A DNA stretch of 15,134 nt from a bacterium (lineage in GTDB: Bacteria; Patescibacteriota; Microgenomatia; UBA1400; PJMF01): assembly GCA_900299155.1 (NCBI GenBank), contig OMIS01000060.1, positions 1 through 15,134 on the forward strand, in the 5' to 3' direction. Of the stretch, positions 8,048 to 13,876 are shown in pieces. The notes below the pieces were generated by a model that worked only from the letters and a program-made list of their open reading frames with translations, searched no databases and was not told the DNA's origin. A program made the translations under genes and the position numbers. The number at the start of each line of letters is the position of its first letter. The stretch's first letter is position 1.

Positions 8048-8777
8048 TGGCAGGCACCTTTTCATCGCTTGCAGCATCTTTTTTTTCTCCAATAGCTTGA
8101 ACGCGCTGAGAAATCTTTTCCAGTTCTGTTTCAAGTAAGACCACTTGCTTGACGATCATTTCCTTTGGCTCATTTGGATCTGAAATCAGTTTTTTGAGCA
8201 GTGCGAGCTTGGGCTTGATAAAGGTAGTAATTGTGTGTTCTAACGTTGCCTCTCTTTGCACTGTTTCATCAAGATTCTTCATTTCCTTTTCCAGAGTAAC
8301 TTCTTTGAGATGCACCTCATCATATTGTTTCTTGGCGAAGAGAAGAATGATGCCGATTACAGGAAGGCTCAGGAGAGCGCCGATTTCATCGGCGCTCAAG
8401 ACTGGTTCTTGTGCATAGTGAAAGAGCAGTAAAAAGATGATTGTTCCAATAGAAGTAAATGGGGTTGAGCTAAAAATTAAGAAAAATAAGTGCACATAGC
8501 TGAGTGGGTAGAATACTGAGTGGGTATTGCCTGTTGCACCAATTAAATAGACAAATGCAAACGTCAAAATTGCTACTTCCAAAGACATTTTGTCAGGGAG
8601 AATATGCCAGAGTTTTGCGCGCTTGATTCGTTTGAGAATAAAAAAAAGTGCAATTGATCCTGTAAAAACTTGCAGCGAGTATGCATGCAATGCTGGAAAA
8701 TGCAAAATGACGTATGCCAAGAGTATTGCTCCAAGAAGCATCAACGACTGAAGTTTGGCAGGATGTGGTGTTTGCAT
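8019..8777 (-). CDS. Six-helix membrane protein with cytoplasmic coiled-coil tail
   Basis: About six hydrophobic segments are visible (roughly 11-27, 34-50, 65-81, 90-104, 107-121, 131-148). A charged helical region follows (about 150-232), interrupted by ISDPNEPKE and ending in an acidic, disordered tail. The coiled-coil parts (EVTLEKEMKNLDETVQRE and VVLLETELEKISQRVQ) resemble the signalling helix and dimerisation hairpin after the membrane part of sensor kinases. However, no HisKA H-box with nearby Pro and no HATPase domain are present. It is the first gene of the leftward surface-protein operon. The ATG at 8777 has no Shine-Dalgarno and lies 9 bases after a -10 hexamer, suggesting a leaderless message. 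It could be a sensor-like regulator, an assembly factor or a structural membrane protein; I do not recognise the family. Confidence 0.65.
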   Translation of the reverse strand: MQTPHPAKLQSLMLLGAILLAYVILHFPALHAYSLQVFTGSIALFFILKRIKRAKLWHILPDKMSLEVAILTFAFVYLIGATGNTHSVFYPLSYVHLFFLIFSSTPFTSIGTIIFLLLFHYAQEPVLSADEIGALLSLPVIGIILLFAKKQYDEVHLKEVTLEKEMKNLDETVQREATLEHTITTFIKPKLALLKKLISDPNEPKEMIVKQVVLLETELEKISQRVQAIGEKKDAASDEKVPANAQTTDPEL

Positions 8778-8805
8778 CTATGGTATACTATAGCAGCATG
8801 CAAAC
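8770..8805. promoter_or_regulatory. Divergent overlapping extended -10 promoters within a dyad
   Basis: Rightward, TGG-TATACT (8781-8789) is an extended -10, and the leader-peptide ATG follows 8 bases later at 8798. Leftward, TGC-TATAGT (read 8795 to 8787) is also an extended -10, and the ATG of the membrane-protein gene follows 9 bases later at 8777. The two -10 elements overlap around the palindrome GTATAC. Outside them GTTTGCAT (8770-8777) and ATGCAAAC (8798-8805) are perfect reverse complements, so both transcripts would begin with the same ATGCAAAC. No good -35 is seen for either. Expected transcription starts fall within a few bases of the ATGs, implying leaderless mRNAs and mutual interference between the promoters. 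Confidence 0.6.
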
Positions 8806-8842
8806 AACTTTGCGCTCATCACTCCTTCTTCTTACTGCATAA
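8798..8842 (+). CDS. Leucine-rich leader peptide of the leuS attenuator
   Basis: A 14-codon frame reads MQTTLRSSLLLLTA then TAA (8840-8842). Codons 9-12 (8822-8833) are CTC CTT CTT CTT, four leucines in a row, with a fifth leucine at codon 5. It lies upstream of leuS, followed at once by competing hairpins and an intrinsic terminator. This is the arrangement of amino-acid-biosynthesis leader peptides such as the leu and ilv leaders of enterobacteria. A ribosome slowed on the leucine run by scarce Leu-tRNA would cover the first hairpin arm and leave the second free. The ATG lies 8 bases after a -10 hexamer without a Shine-Dalgarno, so translation is probably leaderless. The call rests on sequence pattern and context. 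Confidence 0.8.
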   Translation: MQTTLRSSLLLLTA

Positions 8843-8879
8843 TACATGTGGGGGAGTTGAGTGTGTAGTAAATCCCCCA
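8815..8879 (+). promoter_or_regulatory. Alternative attenuator helices (1:2 and antiterminator 2:3)
   Basis: Arm 1 (CTCA 8815-8818 and ACTCC 8821-8825) pairs with arm 2 (GGAGT 8853-8857 and TGAG 8858-8861), with a 2-nt bulge. Arm 2 also contains TGGGGGA (8849-8855), which is complementary to TCCCCCA (8873-8879), arm 3. Arm 3 is also the left half of the terminator stem. These pairings exclude one another. A ribosome stalled at the leucine codons (8822-8833) would mask arm 1, freeing arm 2 to form the 7-bp antiterminator. A ribosome reaching the stop at 8840 would reach into arm 2 and permit termination. With no translation, 1:2 and the terminator both form. Confidence 0.75.
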
Positions 8880-8901
8880 GAGAAGGGGATTTTTTGTTTT
8901 T
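8870..8901 (+). terminator. Intrinsic terminator of the leuS attenuator
   Basis: AAATCCCC (8870-8877) and GGGGATTT (8885-8892) form a perfect 8-bp stem around a 7-nt loop, running into TTTTTTGTTTTT (8890-8901). It lies 28 bases after the leader-peptide stop and 218 bases before leuS, so it acts as a premature terminator rather than an end-of-gene one. Its left arm is shared with the antiterminator helix. Confidence 0.85.
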
Positions 8902-8925
8902 AGGGCTACAAGTTGTTTGTATACA

Positions 8926-8931
8926 TATAAT
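8926..8931 (+). promoter_or_regulatory. Possible second leuS promoter (-10 TATAAT)
   Basis: A perfect -10 hexamer TATAAT sits just after the attenuator terminator. Transcription from it would start near 8937, almost at the first base of the folded element at 8934, and would bypass the attenuator. The nearest TTGTTT (8913-8918) is only 7 bases away, so there is no correctly spaced -35, and the region is AT-rich. Confidence 0.3.
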
Positions 8932-8933
8932 AA

Positions 8934-9067
8934 AGATAGATATTTAATCATTCAGGTGACGGCTGGCGCCTTCTCCAGCCTGCACGAGTTGCCTCTACAG
9001 TATCTCTGGTACATTCAAGTGCCAGTATCGGCAACTCATAGCCACCTGCATAATCAAATATCTATCT
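8934..9067 (+). ncRNA. Multi-branched structured RNA element in the leuS 5' leader, class unknown
   Basis: Five helices fit together without conflict. P1: AGATAGATATTT (8934-8945) with AAATATCTATCT (9056-9067), 12 bp. P2: CAGGTG (8953-8958) with CACCTG (9043-9048). P3: GGCTGG (8961-8966) with CCAGCC (8975-8980), 8-nt loop. P4: GAGTTGCC (8986-8993) with GGCAACTC (9030-9037). P5: CTGGTAC (9006-9012) with GTGCCAG (9019-9025), one G-U pair, 6-nt loop. P2, P3 and P4 meet in a three-way junction with 2-, 5- and 5-nt linkers. P1 and P2 are separated by a symmetric 7x7 loop, P4 and P5 by an asymmetric 12x4 loop. The leuS Shine-Dalgarno lies about 45 nt downstream. It does not match the T-box, SAM, TPP, FMN, glycine, c-di-GMP or guanidine consensus as I recall them. 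A riboswitch-like element, stability element or small mobile element are all possible. Confidence 0.65.
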
Positions 9068-9119
9068 CATAAATATATGCACAAACAAACAGTTAATTGA
9101 ATAAAAACAAAAGGAGTAT

Positions 9120-10070
9120 ATGACCGCAGTGTACGACCACATTCAAATTGAAGAAAAATGGGAGCAAGCCTGGGAAGCACAACAGCTTTTTCAAGGTACT
9201 GCTCAAGTGGATGATGCTACCAAAGAGAAGCTGTACTTGCTCTTTGCATTTGCGTACCCATCTGGCTCAGGTTTGCATGTGGGGCATGTGGAAAGTAAAA
9301 CAGCACTGGATATTCTAGCTCGCTTTAATCGCATGAATGGCAAAAATGTGTTCTTCCCAGTGGGTTGGGATGCATTTGGCTTGCCAGCAGAAAACTATGC
9401 CATTAAAACCGGCATTCCTCCTGTACAAACCACCAAGTCTGCCATTGACACGTTCCGTCGTCAAATTAAACGCTTAGGTATTTCCTATGATTGGAAAACT
9501 GAGCTGGCTACCTGTCATCCTGAATACTACAAATGGACGCAATGGATTTTCTTGGAGTTGTATAAAAAAGGCTTAGCCTACCAAGCTAACGGTATGGTCA
9601 ACTGGTGCCCAAGTTGTCAAACAGTCTTGGCCAACGAGCAGGTTGTTAGCGGTGCGTGTGAACGCTGTGGAACTGAAGTTGTACAAAAGGAGATGAAACA
9701 GTGGTTTTTCAAAATTACTGAGTACAAAGATGAGTTGATTTCTGGCTTAGAGCAAGTGGATTGGCCACAGCCCACTAAAGATCAGCAATTGAACTGGATT
9801 GGTAAATCTTCGGGTGTAAAGGTGAATTTCCAAATTAAAGGTTCTGAACAAACTTTGACTTGCTTTACAACCAGAATCGATACGATTTTTGGTGTGACAT
9901 TTTTAGTTATTTCACCAGAAAAATTTAACGAGCTTACTTTAATTGAAAAAGTAGCTGCTACTAACAAGCAAAAAGTAACGGAATACATTGACCAATCCTT
10001 CAAGAAAACAGAAGAGGAACGCAAAATTGGTGAAAAGAATAAAACTGGAGTGGATACCGTATCACCGTGA
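9120..10070 (+). CDS. leuS: Leucyl-tRNA synthetase, N-terminal part (frameshifted leuS)
   Basis: These 316 residues hold the first part of class I LeuRS, which charges tRNA-Leu with leucine in the cytoplasm. Visible: the HIGH-type motif HVGH (53-56) in PSGSGLHVGH; GWDAFGLPAENYA (82-94); a zinc knuckle with C163, C166, C180 and C183; and the start of the CP1 editing domain with the Thr-rich TTRIDTIFGVT (250-260). The frame ends at GVDTVSP then TGA, where other LeuRS proteins continue as GVDTG followed by NP.TGE. Restoring one G after 10058 gives GVDTGITVINPVSGE and joins it to the next frame. AAGGAG lies 3 bases before the chosen ATG; a GTG at 9129 is better spaced and is an alternative start. 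Expression is expected to be under the upstream leucine attenuator. Confidence 0.85.
   Translation: MTAVYDHIQIEEKWEQAWEAQQLFQGTAQVDDATKEKLYLLFAFAYPSGSGLHVGHVESKTALDILARFNRMNGKNVFFPVGWDAFGLPAENYAIKTGIPPVQTTKSAIDTFRRQIKRLGISYDWKTELATCHPEYYKWTQWIFLELYKKGLAYQANGMVNWCPSCQTVLANEQVVSGACERCGTEVVQKEMKQWFFKITEYKDELISGLEQVDWPQPTKDQQLNWIGKSSGVKVNFQIKGSEQTLTCFTTRIDTIFGVTFLVISPEKFNELTLIEKVAATNKQKVTEYIDQSFKKTEEERKIGEKNKTGVDTVSP
10056..10070 (+). other. Apparent one-base deletion splitting leuS
   Basis: At ACCGTATCACCGTGATC the upstream frame reads T-V-S-P-stop. The conserved protein sequence requires ACC GGT ATC ACC GTG ATC, that is one extra G. The result is a GTGA junction where TGA (10068-10070) overlaps a GTG (10067-10069) that opens the second frame. 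No slippery run is present; the local repeat is only CC/G. An assembly or sequencing error, or a recent mutation, is simpler than a functional split inside the editing domain. Confidence 0.7.
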
Positions 10071-11569
10071 TCAACCCAGTTAGTGGTGAAGCTGTGCCGC
10101 TGTATGTAGCGGACTATGTCTTAGCTGGGTATGGGACTGGCGTAGTGATGGGTGTGCCTGCACACGATGAGCGCGACAATGCATTTGCTCGCAAGTTTAA
10201 CTTACCAATCAAACAAGTCGTTAAGAAAGCTGGCGCAGATGAGGAAATTCATAGTGAGTATGGTGAACTCGTCAATTCAGGCAAATATTCTGGACTCCAG
10301 ACTGAAACAGCCAAAGAGACGTTAGTCAAAGACTTTAGCTCTGCTATGGAAATAGCAACAACCTATAAGCTGCGTGATTGGTTGATCAGTCGCCAGAGAT
10401 ACTGGGGCGTTCCTATCCCAATCGTCTATGACCCAGAAGGTAATCCACATCCAGTTAAAGAAGTGCATTTACCATGGATGCTGCCTACAGATGTGGAGTT
10501 TAAGCCGACCGGTGAATCTCCATTGACCTATTCTAAGGAATTTATTGATAGAACAGAGAAATTGTATGGCAAAGGCTGGCGTCCAGAGTTTGACACGATG
10601 GATACGTTCGTGGACTCAAGCTGGTACTTTCTCAGGTATGTCGATGCTCGTAACAAGGAAGTATTTGCGTCTGCAGAGCAATTGAAACAGTGGGAACCAG
10701 TGGACTTCTACATGATTGGGCCAGAGCACATTGTGCTGCACCTCCTATACTCACGTTTCTTCACCAAGTTTTTGCGTGATCAAGGCTACCTCAAGTTTGA
10801 TGAGCCGTTCATGAAGATGCGACATCAAGGCATGATCTTGGGCCCAGATGGAAAGAAGATGAGTAAGAGTAAGGGAAACGTCATCAATCCAGATGAAGTG
10901 ATCGAGAAGTTTGGGGCTGACACGTTGCGTACCTATGAAATGTTCATGGGTCCAATTGAAGCCGATAAACCGTGGGATGTCAGTGCTGTGGCAGGTGTCT
11001 ACCGCTTCTTACAACGGATTCACCGCCTGGTACATGAATCTATTTCTAGTAGTGATCTGAAAACTGAAGGAGTAGAAGCCGCCGCGCTGCGTCGTAAACT
11101 CCACCAGACTATTAAGAAAGTTACGCAAAATATCCCAGATCTGAAGTTCAATACTGCCATTGCATTCATGATGGAGTTCTCAAATACTTGGGAAAAGGCT
11201 TTCCAGGCTAAGCAAACACTCACTGTGCAAGAAATGGAGATGGTGGTCAAGATTATGGCACCATTTGCGCCATTCTTGGCAGAAGAGCTGTATCACGCCG
11301 TATCTGGTGCTGAGCAAGCTTCCATCCATACTGCCACTTGGCCTGTTTGGGATGAAGCTCTGGTCCAATCAGAGAGTATTACGGTAGGTATCCAGATAAA
11401 TGGTAAAGTCAGAGGTGAGTTGGAGATTGCACAAGAAGATCTAAAAAATTCAGAAAAGATTCTTGCAGCAGCCAAATCACTCCCTGTGATTCAACAGTGG
11501 CTATCTGGTAAGCAAATCGTCAAAGAACTCTATGTTCCAGGCAAAATCATTAGTATTGCGGTGCAGTAA
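10067..11569 (+). CDS. leuS: Leucyl-tRNA synthetase, C-terminal part (frameshifted leuS)
   Basis: This 500-residue frame starts in the middle of the editing domain (INPVSGEAVPLYVADYVLAG). It includes the conserved GTGVVMGVPAHDERD, whose Asp in HDERD corresponds to the editing-site Asp. It continues through the RDWLISRQRYWGVPIP strand (103-118), the catalytic TMDTFVDSSWYFLRY region (177-191), the KMSKS loop (264-268, in DGKKMSKSKGN), the anticodon-binding helical domain (about 310-430) and the small C-terminal domain (IQINGKVRGE...YVPGKIISI). Joined to the previous frame by one added base, the protein would be about 816 aa, normal for bacterial LeuRS. No Shine-Dalgarno is well placed for the GTG at 10067, which argues against an independently translated subunit. 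All catalytic parts are intact in one frame or the other. Confidence 0.85.
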   Translation: MINPVSGEAVPLYVADYVLAGYGTGVVMGVPAHDERDNAFARKFNLPIKQVVKKAGADEEIHSEYGELVNSGKYSGLQTETAKETLVKDFSSAMEIATTYKLRDWLISRQRYWGVPIPIVYDPEGNPHPVKEVHLPWMLPTDVEFKPTGESPLTYSKEFIDRTEKLYGKGWRPEFDTMDTFVDSSWYFLRYVDARNKEVFASAEQLKQWEPVDFYMIGPEHIVLHLLYSRFFTKFLRDQGYLKFDEPFMKMRHQGMILGPDGKKMSKSKGNVINPDEVIEKFGADTLRTYEMFMGPIEADKPWDVSAVAGVYRFLQRIHRLVHESISSSDLKTEGVEAAALRRKLHQTIKKVTQNIPDLKFNTAIAFMMEFSNTWEKAFQAKQTLTVQEMEMVVKIMAPFAPFLAEELYHAVSGAEQASIHTATWPVWDEALVQSESITVGIQINGKVRGELEIAQEDLKNSEKILAAAKSLPVIQQWLSGKQIVKELYVPGKIISIAVQ

Positions 11570-11605
11570 CTGACATTATGAAGTTTTGCATGCGTCTCGA
11601 GAAAA

Positions 11606-11626
11606 AGAAATTTCACCATAATTTCT
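11606..11626. repeat. Hairpin after leuS
   Basis: AGAAATT (11606-11612) and AATTTCT (11620-11626) form a perfect 7-bp stem with a 7-nt loop, 37 bases after the leuS stop. No U-tract follows, so it is at best a weak terminator or RNA-end stabiliser between leuS and comEA. Confidence 0.3.
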
Positions 11627-11680
11627 GTCTGAGTTCTCAATAAATGATTTGACGCTACGGTTTGTGTAAGGATTGCGCGG

Positions 11681-11686
11681 TATAAA
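11681..11686 (+). promoter_or_regulatory. Candidate -10 element of the competence genes
   Basis: TATAAA lies 8 bases before the comEA ATG at 11695, the same spacing as at the leuS leader peptide, suggesting a leaderless or near-leaderless start. No well-spaced -35 is present: TTGACG at 11649-11654 is 26 bases upstream of the hexamer, too far for the usual spacing. CAGGG between hexamer and ATG is too close to be a normal Shine-Dalgarno. Confidence 0.4.
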
Positions 11687-11694
11687 ACAGGGAT

Positions 11695-12366
11695 ATGTTT
11701 GATACCGCATCATCACTGCAGTTGCCTGTAATTCCTTGGGAACGGGTGAAAAAACTGCTTCCATACTTGGGGATCTTCCTAGGCGTCCTCGGCTGCATCT
11801 TATGTTTGGCTAGTATTTTTCTGACACCTGTCGTGCCCGCTGTTCAAGCCGATTCTGGTGATATTTGTGTCAACCAACCTCACCAAGGTGTTGTCACTAT
11901 ATATGTGAGTGGTGCTGTGCAAAATCCAGGTGTGTATACTTTCTCCACTGGAGAAAGAGTAGCAGCAGCACTCACAGCTGCTGGTGGTGTGAGCTCTACA
12001 GCAGACTCAGTGTACATCCAGAAAGAGCTGAACCTTGCTCAAGAACTTCAGGATTCCCAGCATGTGTATATCCCATTTGCTACAGAACGAAGCACGCGTA
12101 CTACTAGTGCGTTACAGAACAGCACAAATGCTAGTGGTGATCACATCTCCTCAGGTAGAGACGGGACTGATTCTACTGCTCTTGGTCAACTTACTTCAAT
12201 AAATACTGCTTCTCAAGCTGAGTTAGAAGCTCTTCCCCGAGTAGGTGAGAAGACTGCAGAAAAGATAATTGCTGGAAGGCCGTATACTGACTTATTTCAA
12301 CTTGTAGGTACCAAGGTACTGTCGCAGTCCGTCTATGACGAAATTAAAACTCAGCTCACTCTCTGA
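11695..12366 (+). CDS. comEA: ComEA-like competence DNA-binding protein
   Basis: The 223-aa protein has the classic ComEA layout. A cytoplasmic N-terminus precedes one membrane helix (about 22-43). An SLBB domain (about 65-128) contains VSGAVQNPGVYTF and a VYIP ending. A Ser/Thr-rich linker (129-166) leads to a helix-hairpin-helix DNA-binding domain (about 168-223) with SINTASQAELEALPRVGEKT. Known family role: it binds incoming double-stranded DNA outside the membrane and passes it to the ComEC channel during transformation. The two comEC parts follow after a 175-base gap, supporting the assignment. Its start has a -10 hexamer 8 bases upstream. Nothing appears missing or truncated. Confidence 0.9.
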   Translation: MFDTASSLQLPVIPWERVKKLLPYLGIFLGVLGCILCLASIFLTPVVPAVQADSGDICVNQPHQGVVTIYVSGAVQNPGVYTFSTGERVAAALTAAGGVSSTADSVYIQKELNLAQELQDSQHVYIPFATERSTRTTSALQNSTNASGDHISSGRDGTDSTALGQLTSINTASQAELEALPRVGEKTAEKIIAGRPYTDLFQLVGTKVLSQSVYDEIKTQLTL

Positions 12367-12500
12367 TTAAAGTTATAGTGACTTTGCTATAAGGATATTA
12401 TTGAAACTGTATTATGGATCAAAATGCATCAGCTAAATCAATTTACTACTAAACTTGGCTAGTCGTACTGCGAGTGGGGATAACAATGTGACTTGAAAAT

Positions 12501-12517
12501 ATAAAGCATCACTTTAT
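12501..12517. repeat. Small inverted repeat upstream of comEC
   Basis: ATAAAG (12501-12506) and CTTTAT (12512-12517) flank 5 bases, ending 24 bases before the comEC ATG. A -35-like TTGAAA (12493-12498) with TATGCA 16 bases further on overlaps it, so it may mark a weak internal promoter or operator. The rest of the 175-base comEA-comEC gap shows nothing recognisable. Confidence 0.25.
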
Positions 12518-12541
12518 GCATCATTCGAAAGATATGTTTAT

Positions 12542-13876
12542 ATGAAACGAGGTGGTATAAAGCTGTATATATGGGTAGCTATAATCATAGTAATATTCTG
12601 GAGAATTTATCAAGAATTACAGATGATGCGAAGTATACCCCAGACGGGGCAATTGACCATCTTATATCAAATAACACAAATACAACCCAAATGTTTATAC
12701 TCAACGGACTACCTTTACTTCGTCATACCCGAATGTCACCAGGTAAAGGTGGGCGAAACATATCGCTTGGCTGGCAGTCTAAGTGGGTTGAGTGATACAG
12801 AACCATTTTCTAAAAAAAGGTTGATCATACAAGAAAAGAAGTTAATCGCTTCAAATATTTGTTCGCTTTTTGCTTGGAAAACGTGTTTTTTAGAGTGGAG
12901 AAACCATATTTGGCAGCTAGTGCAGCAGCCAGTAATTGAGAACATCCCAGCTCCACATGGATTAGTCCTGCTGAGCATGATCTATGGTTCTCAGGCAGGC
13001 ATGGATACTGAGACAAGGGAGTTGTTCAGGGTTACAGGCACGAGTCATATACAAGCAGTATCTGGATATAACTTCGCAATTATTGCGAGTGGGGTACTGA
13101 CAGTGACACAAAGACATCTGCGCAAGCGAGCACAAGGCATAGTGATCTTGGCATGCACCCTGATGTTTTTTTACTTAGTAGGTATGCAACCGAGTGTTAT
13201 CAGAGCAGTGCTGACACTGATAACAGTTTTAGGCATTAAATTTTTCTTGATGAGACAGTATAACAGCCAGTTTTATTTGGCTTTAGTTCTAGTTTTTATG
13301 ATTTTAGTCAATCCACTATGGATTTTGAGCATCAGTTTCCAGCTCAGTGCAGCAGCAGTGGCAGGGATACTCTATATCCAACCACTATTGCAGCATCGCT
13401 TTGATGTGCTTTGTATAAGATGTATTCAAAAATCAAAACATAACTCGCGGCTACCGTCTTTTGTGATCGAGTTTGTGAGTAGTTTGACTACTTCACTAGC
13501 GGCAGCACTAGCAACAGCTCCAATACTGTTACTGAACTTTCACGAATTACCCTTATTAGGCATATGTATCTCCACCATTTGTAGCAGCTTACTTAATTTC
13601 ATAGTTACTGTAGGTTTTTGGACTACTCTCACAGCAGCCATATGCTACAGTTGGGCAATAAAATCAGTTTGCATTCTCTGGATCAAGCTAGTCTTGTATC
13701 TTCCACTCGAAGTCTTCTTATCGAGTATGCAAGCAGCAAGCCAGATCAATTTCCTTACTATTCGTCTGGAGTCGTTCCCTTTGTGGGCTGTTTGTATGTA
13801 TTACTGTGCCATAGTGCTCTGGGTGAAGATGGGGAACACTCAGTCTTTGAAGGAGGAGAGAAAGGTGTTTGTATGA
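12542..13876 (+). CDS. comEC: ComEC channel part (OB-like and competence domains)
   Basis: The 444-aa membrane protein corresponds to the N-terminal two thirds of ComEC/Rec2, the channel that brings single-stranded DNA across the membrane. A first helix (about 8-22) is followed by an OB-like beta region (about 37-102). The Competence domain starts near 135 and includes FRVTGTSHIQAVSGYNFAII (162-181), the equivalent of the conserved TG.SH...SG block. It continues through GMQPSVIRAVLT (214-225), NPLWILSISFQLSAAAVAGI (257-276) and several helices to about 428. The metallo-hydrolase domain usually fused at the C-terminus is encoded by the next gene, joined by an ATGA overlap. No strong Shine-Dalgarno precedes the ATG. 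Confidence is high from motif order and context. Confidence 0.88.
   Translation: MKRGGIKLYIWVAIIIVIFWRIYQELQMMRSIPQTGQLTILYQITQIQPKCLYSTDYLYFVIPECHQVKVGETYRLAGSLSGLSDTEPFSKKRLIIQEKKLIASNICSLFAWKTCFLEWRNHIWQLVQQPVIENIPAPHGLVLLSMIYGSQAGMDTETRELFRVTGTSHIQAVSGYNFAIIASGVLTVTQRHLRKRAQGIVILACTLMFFYLVGMQPSVIRAVLTLITVLGIKFFLMRQYNSQFYLALVLVFMILVNPLWILSISFQLSAAAVAGILYIQPLLQHRFDVLCIRCIQKSKHNSRLPSFVIEFVSSLTTSLAAALATAPILLLNFHELPLLGICISTICSSLLNFIVTVGFWTTLTAAICYSWAIKSVCILWIKLVLYLPLEVFLSSMQAASQINFLTIRLESFPLWAVCMYYCAIVLWVKMGNTQSLKEERKVFV

Noticed and set aside
8798..9119. T-box riboswitch for leuS
   Set aside because: No T-box core sequence or specifier-loop architecture is recognisable; the leucine-rich leader peptide explains amino-acid sensing instead.
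13618..13872. N-terminal extension of the ComEC hydrolase to ATG 13618
   Set aside because: It overlaps the channel-coding frame by 259 bases and lacks protein-like features; the ATG at 13873 has a strong Shine-Dalgarno and an ATGA junction.
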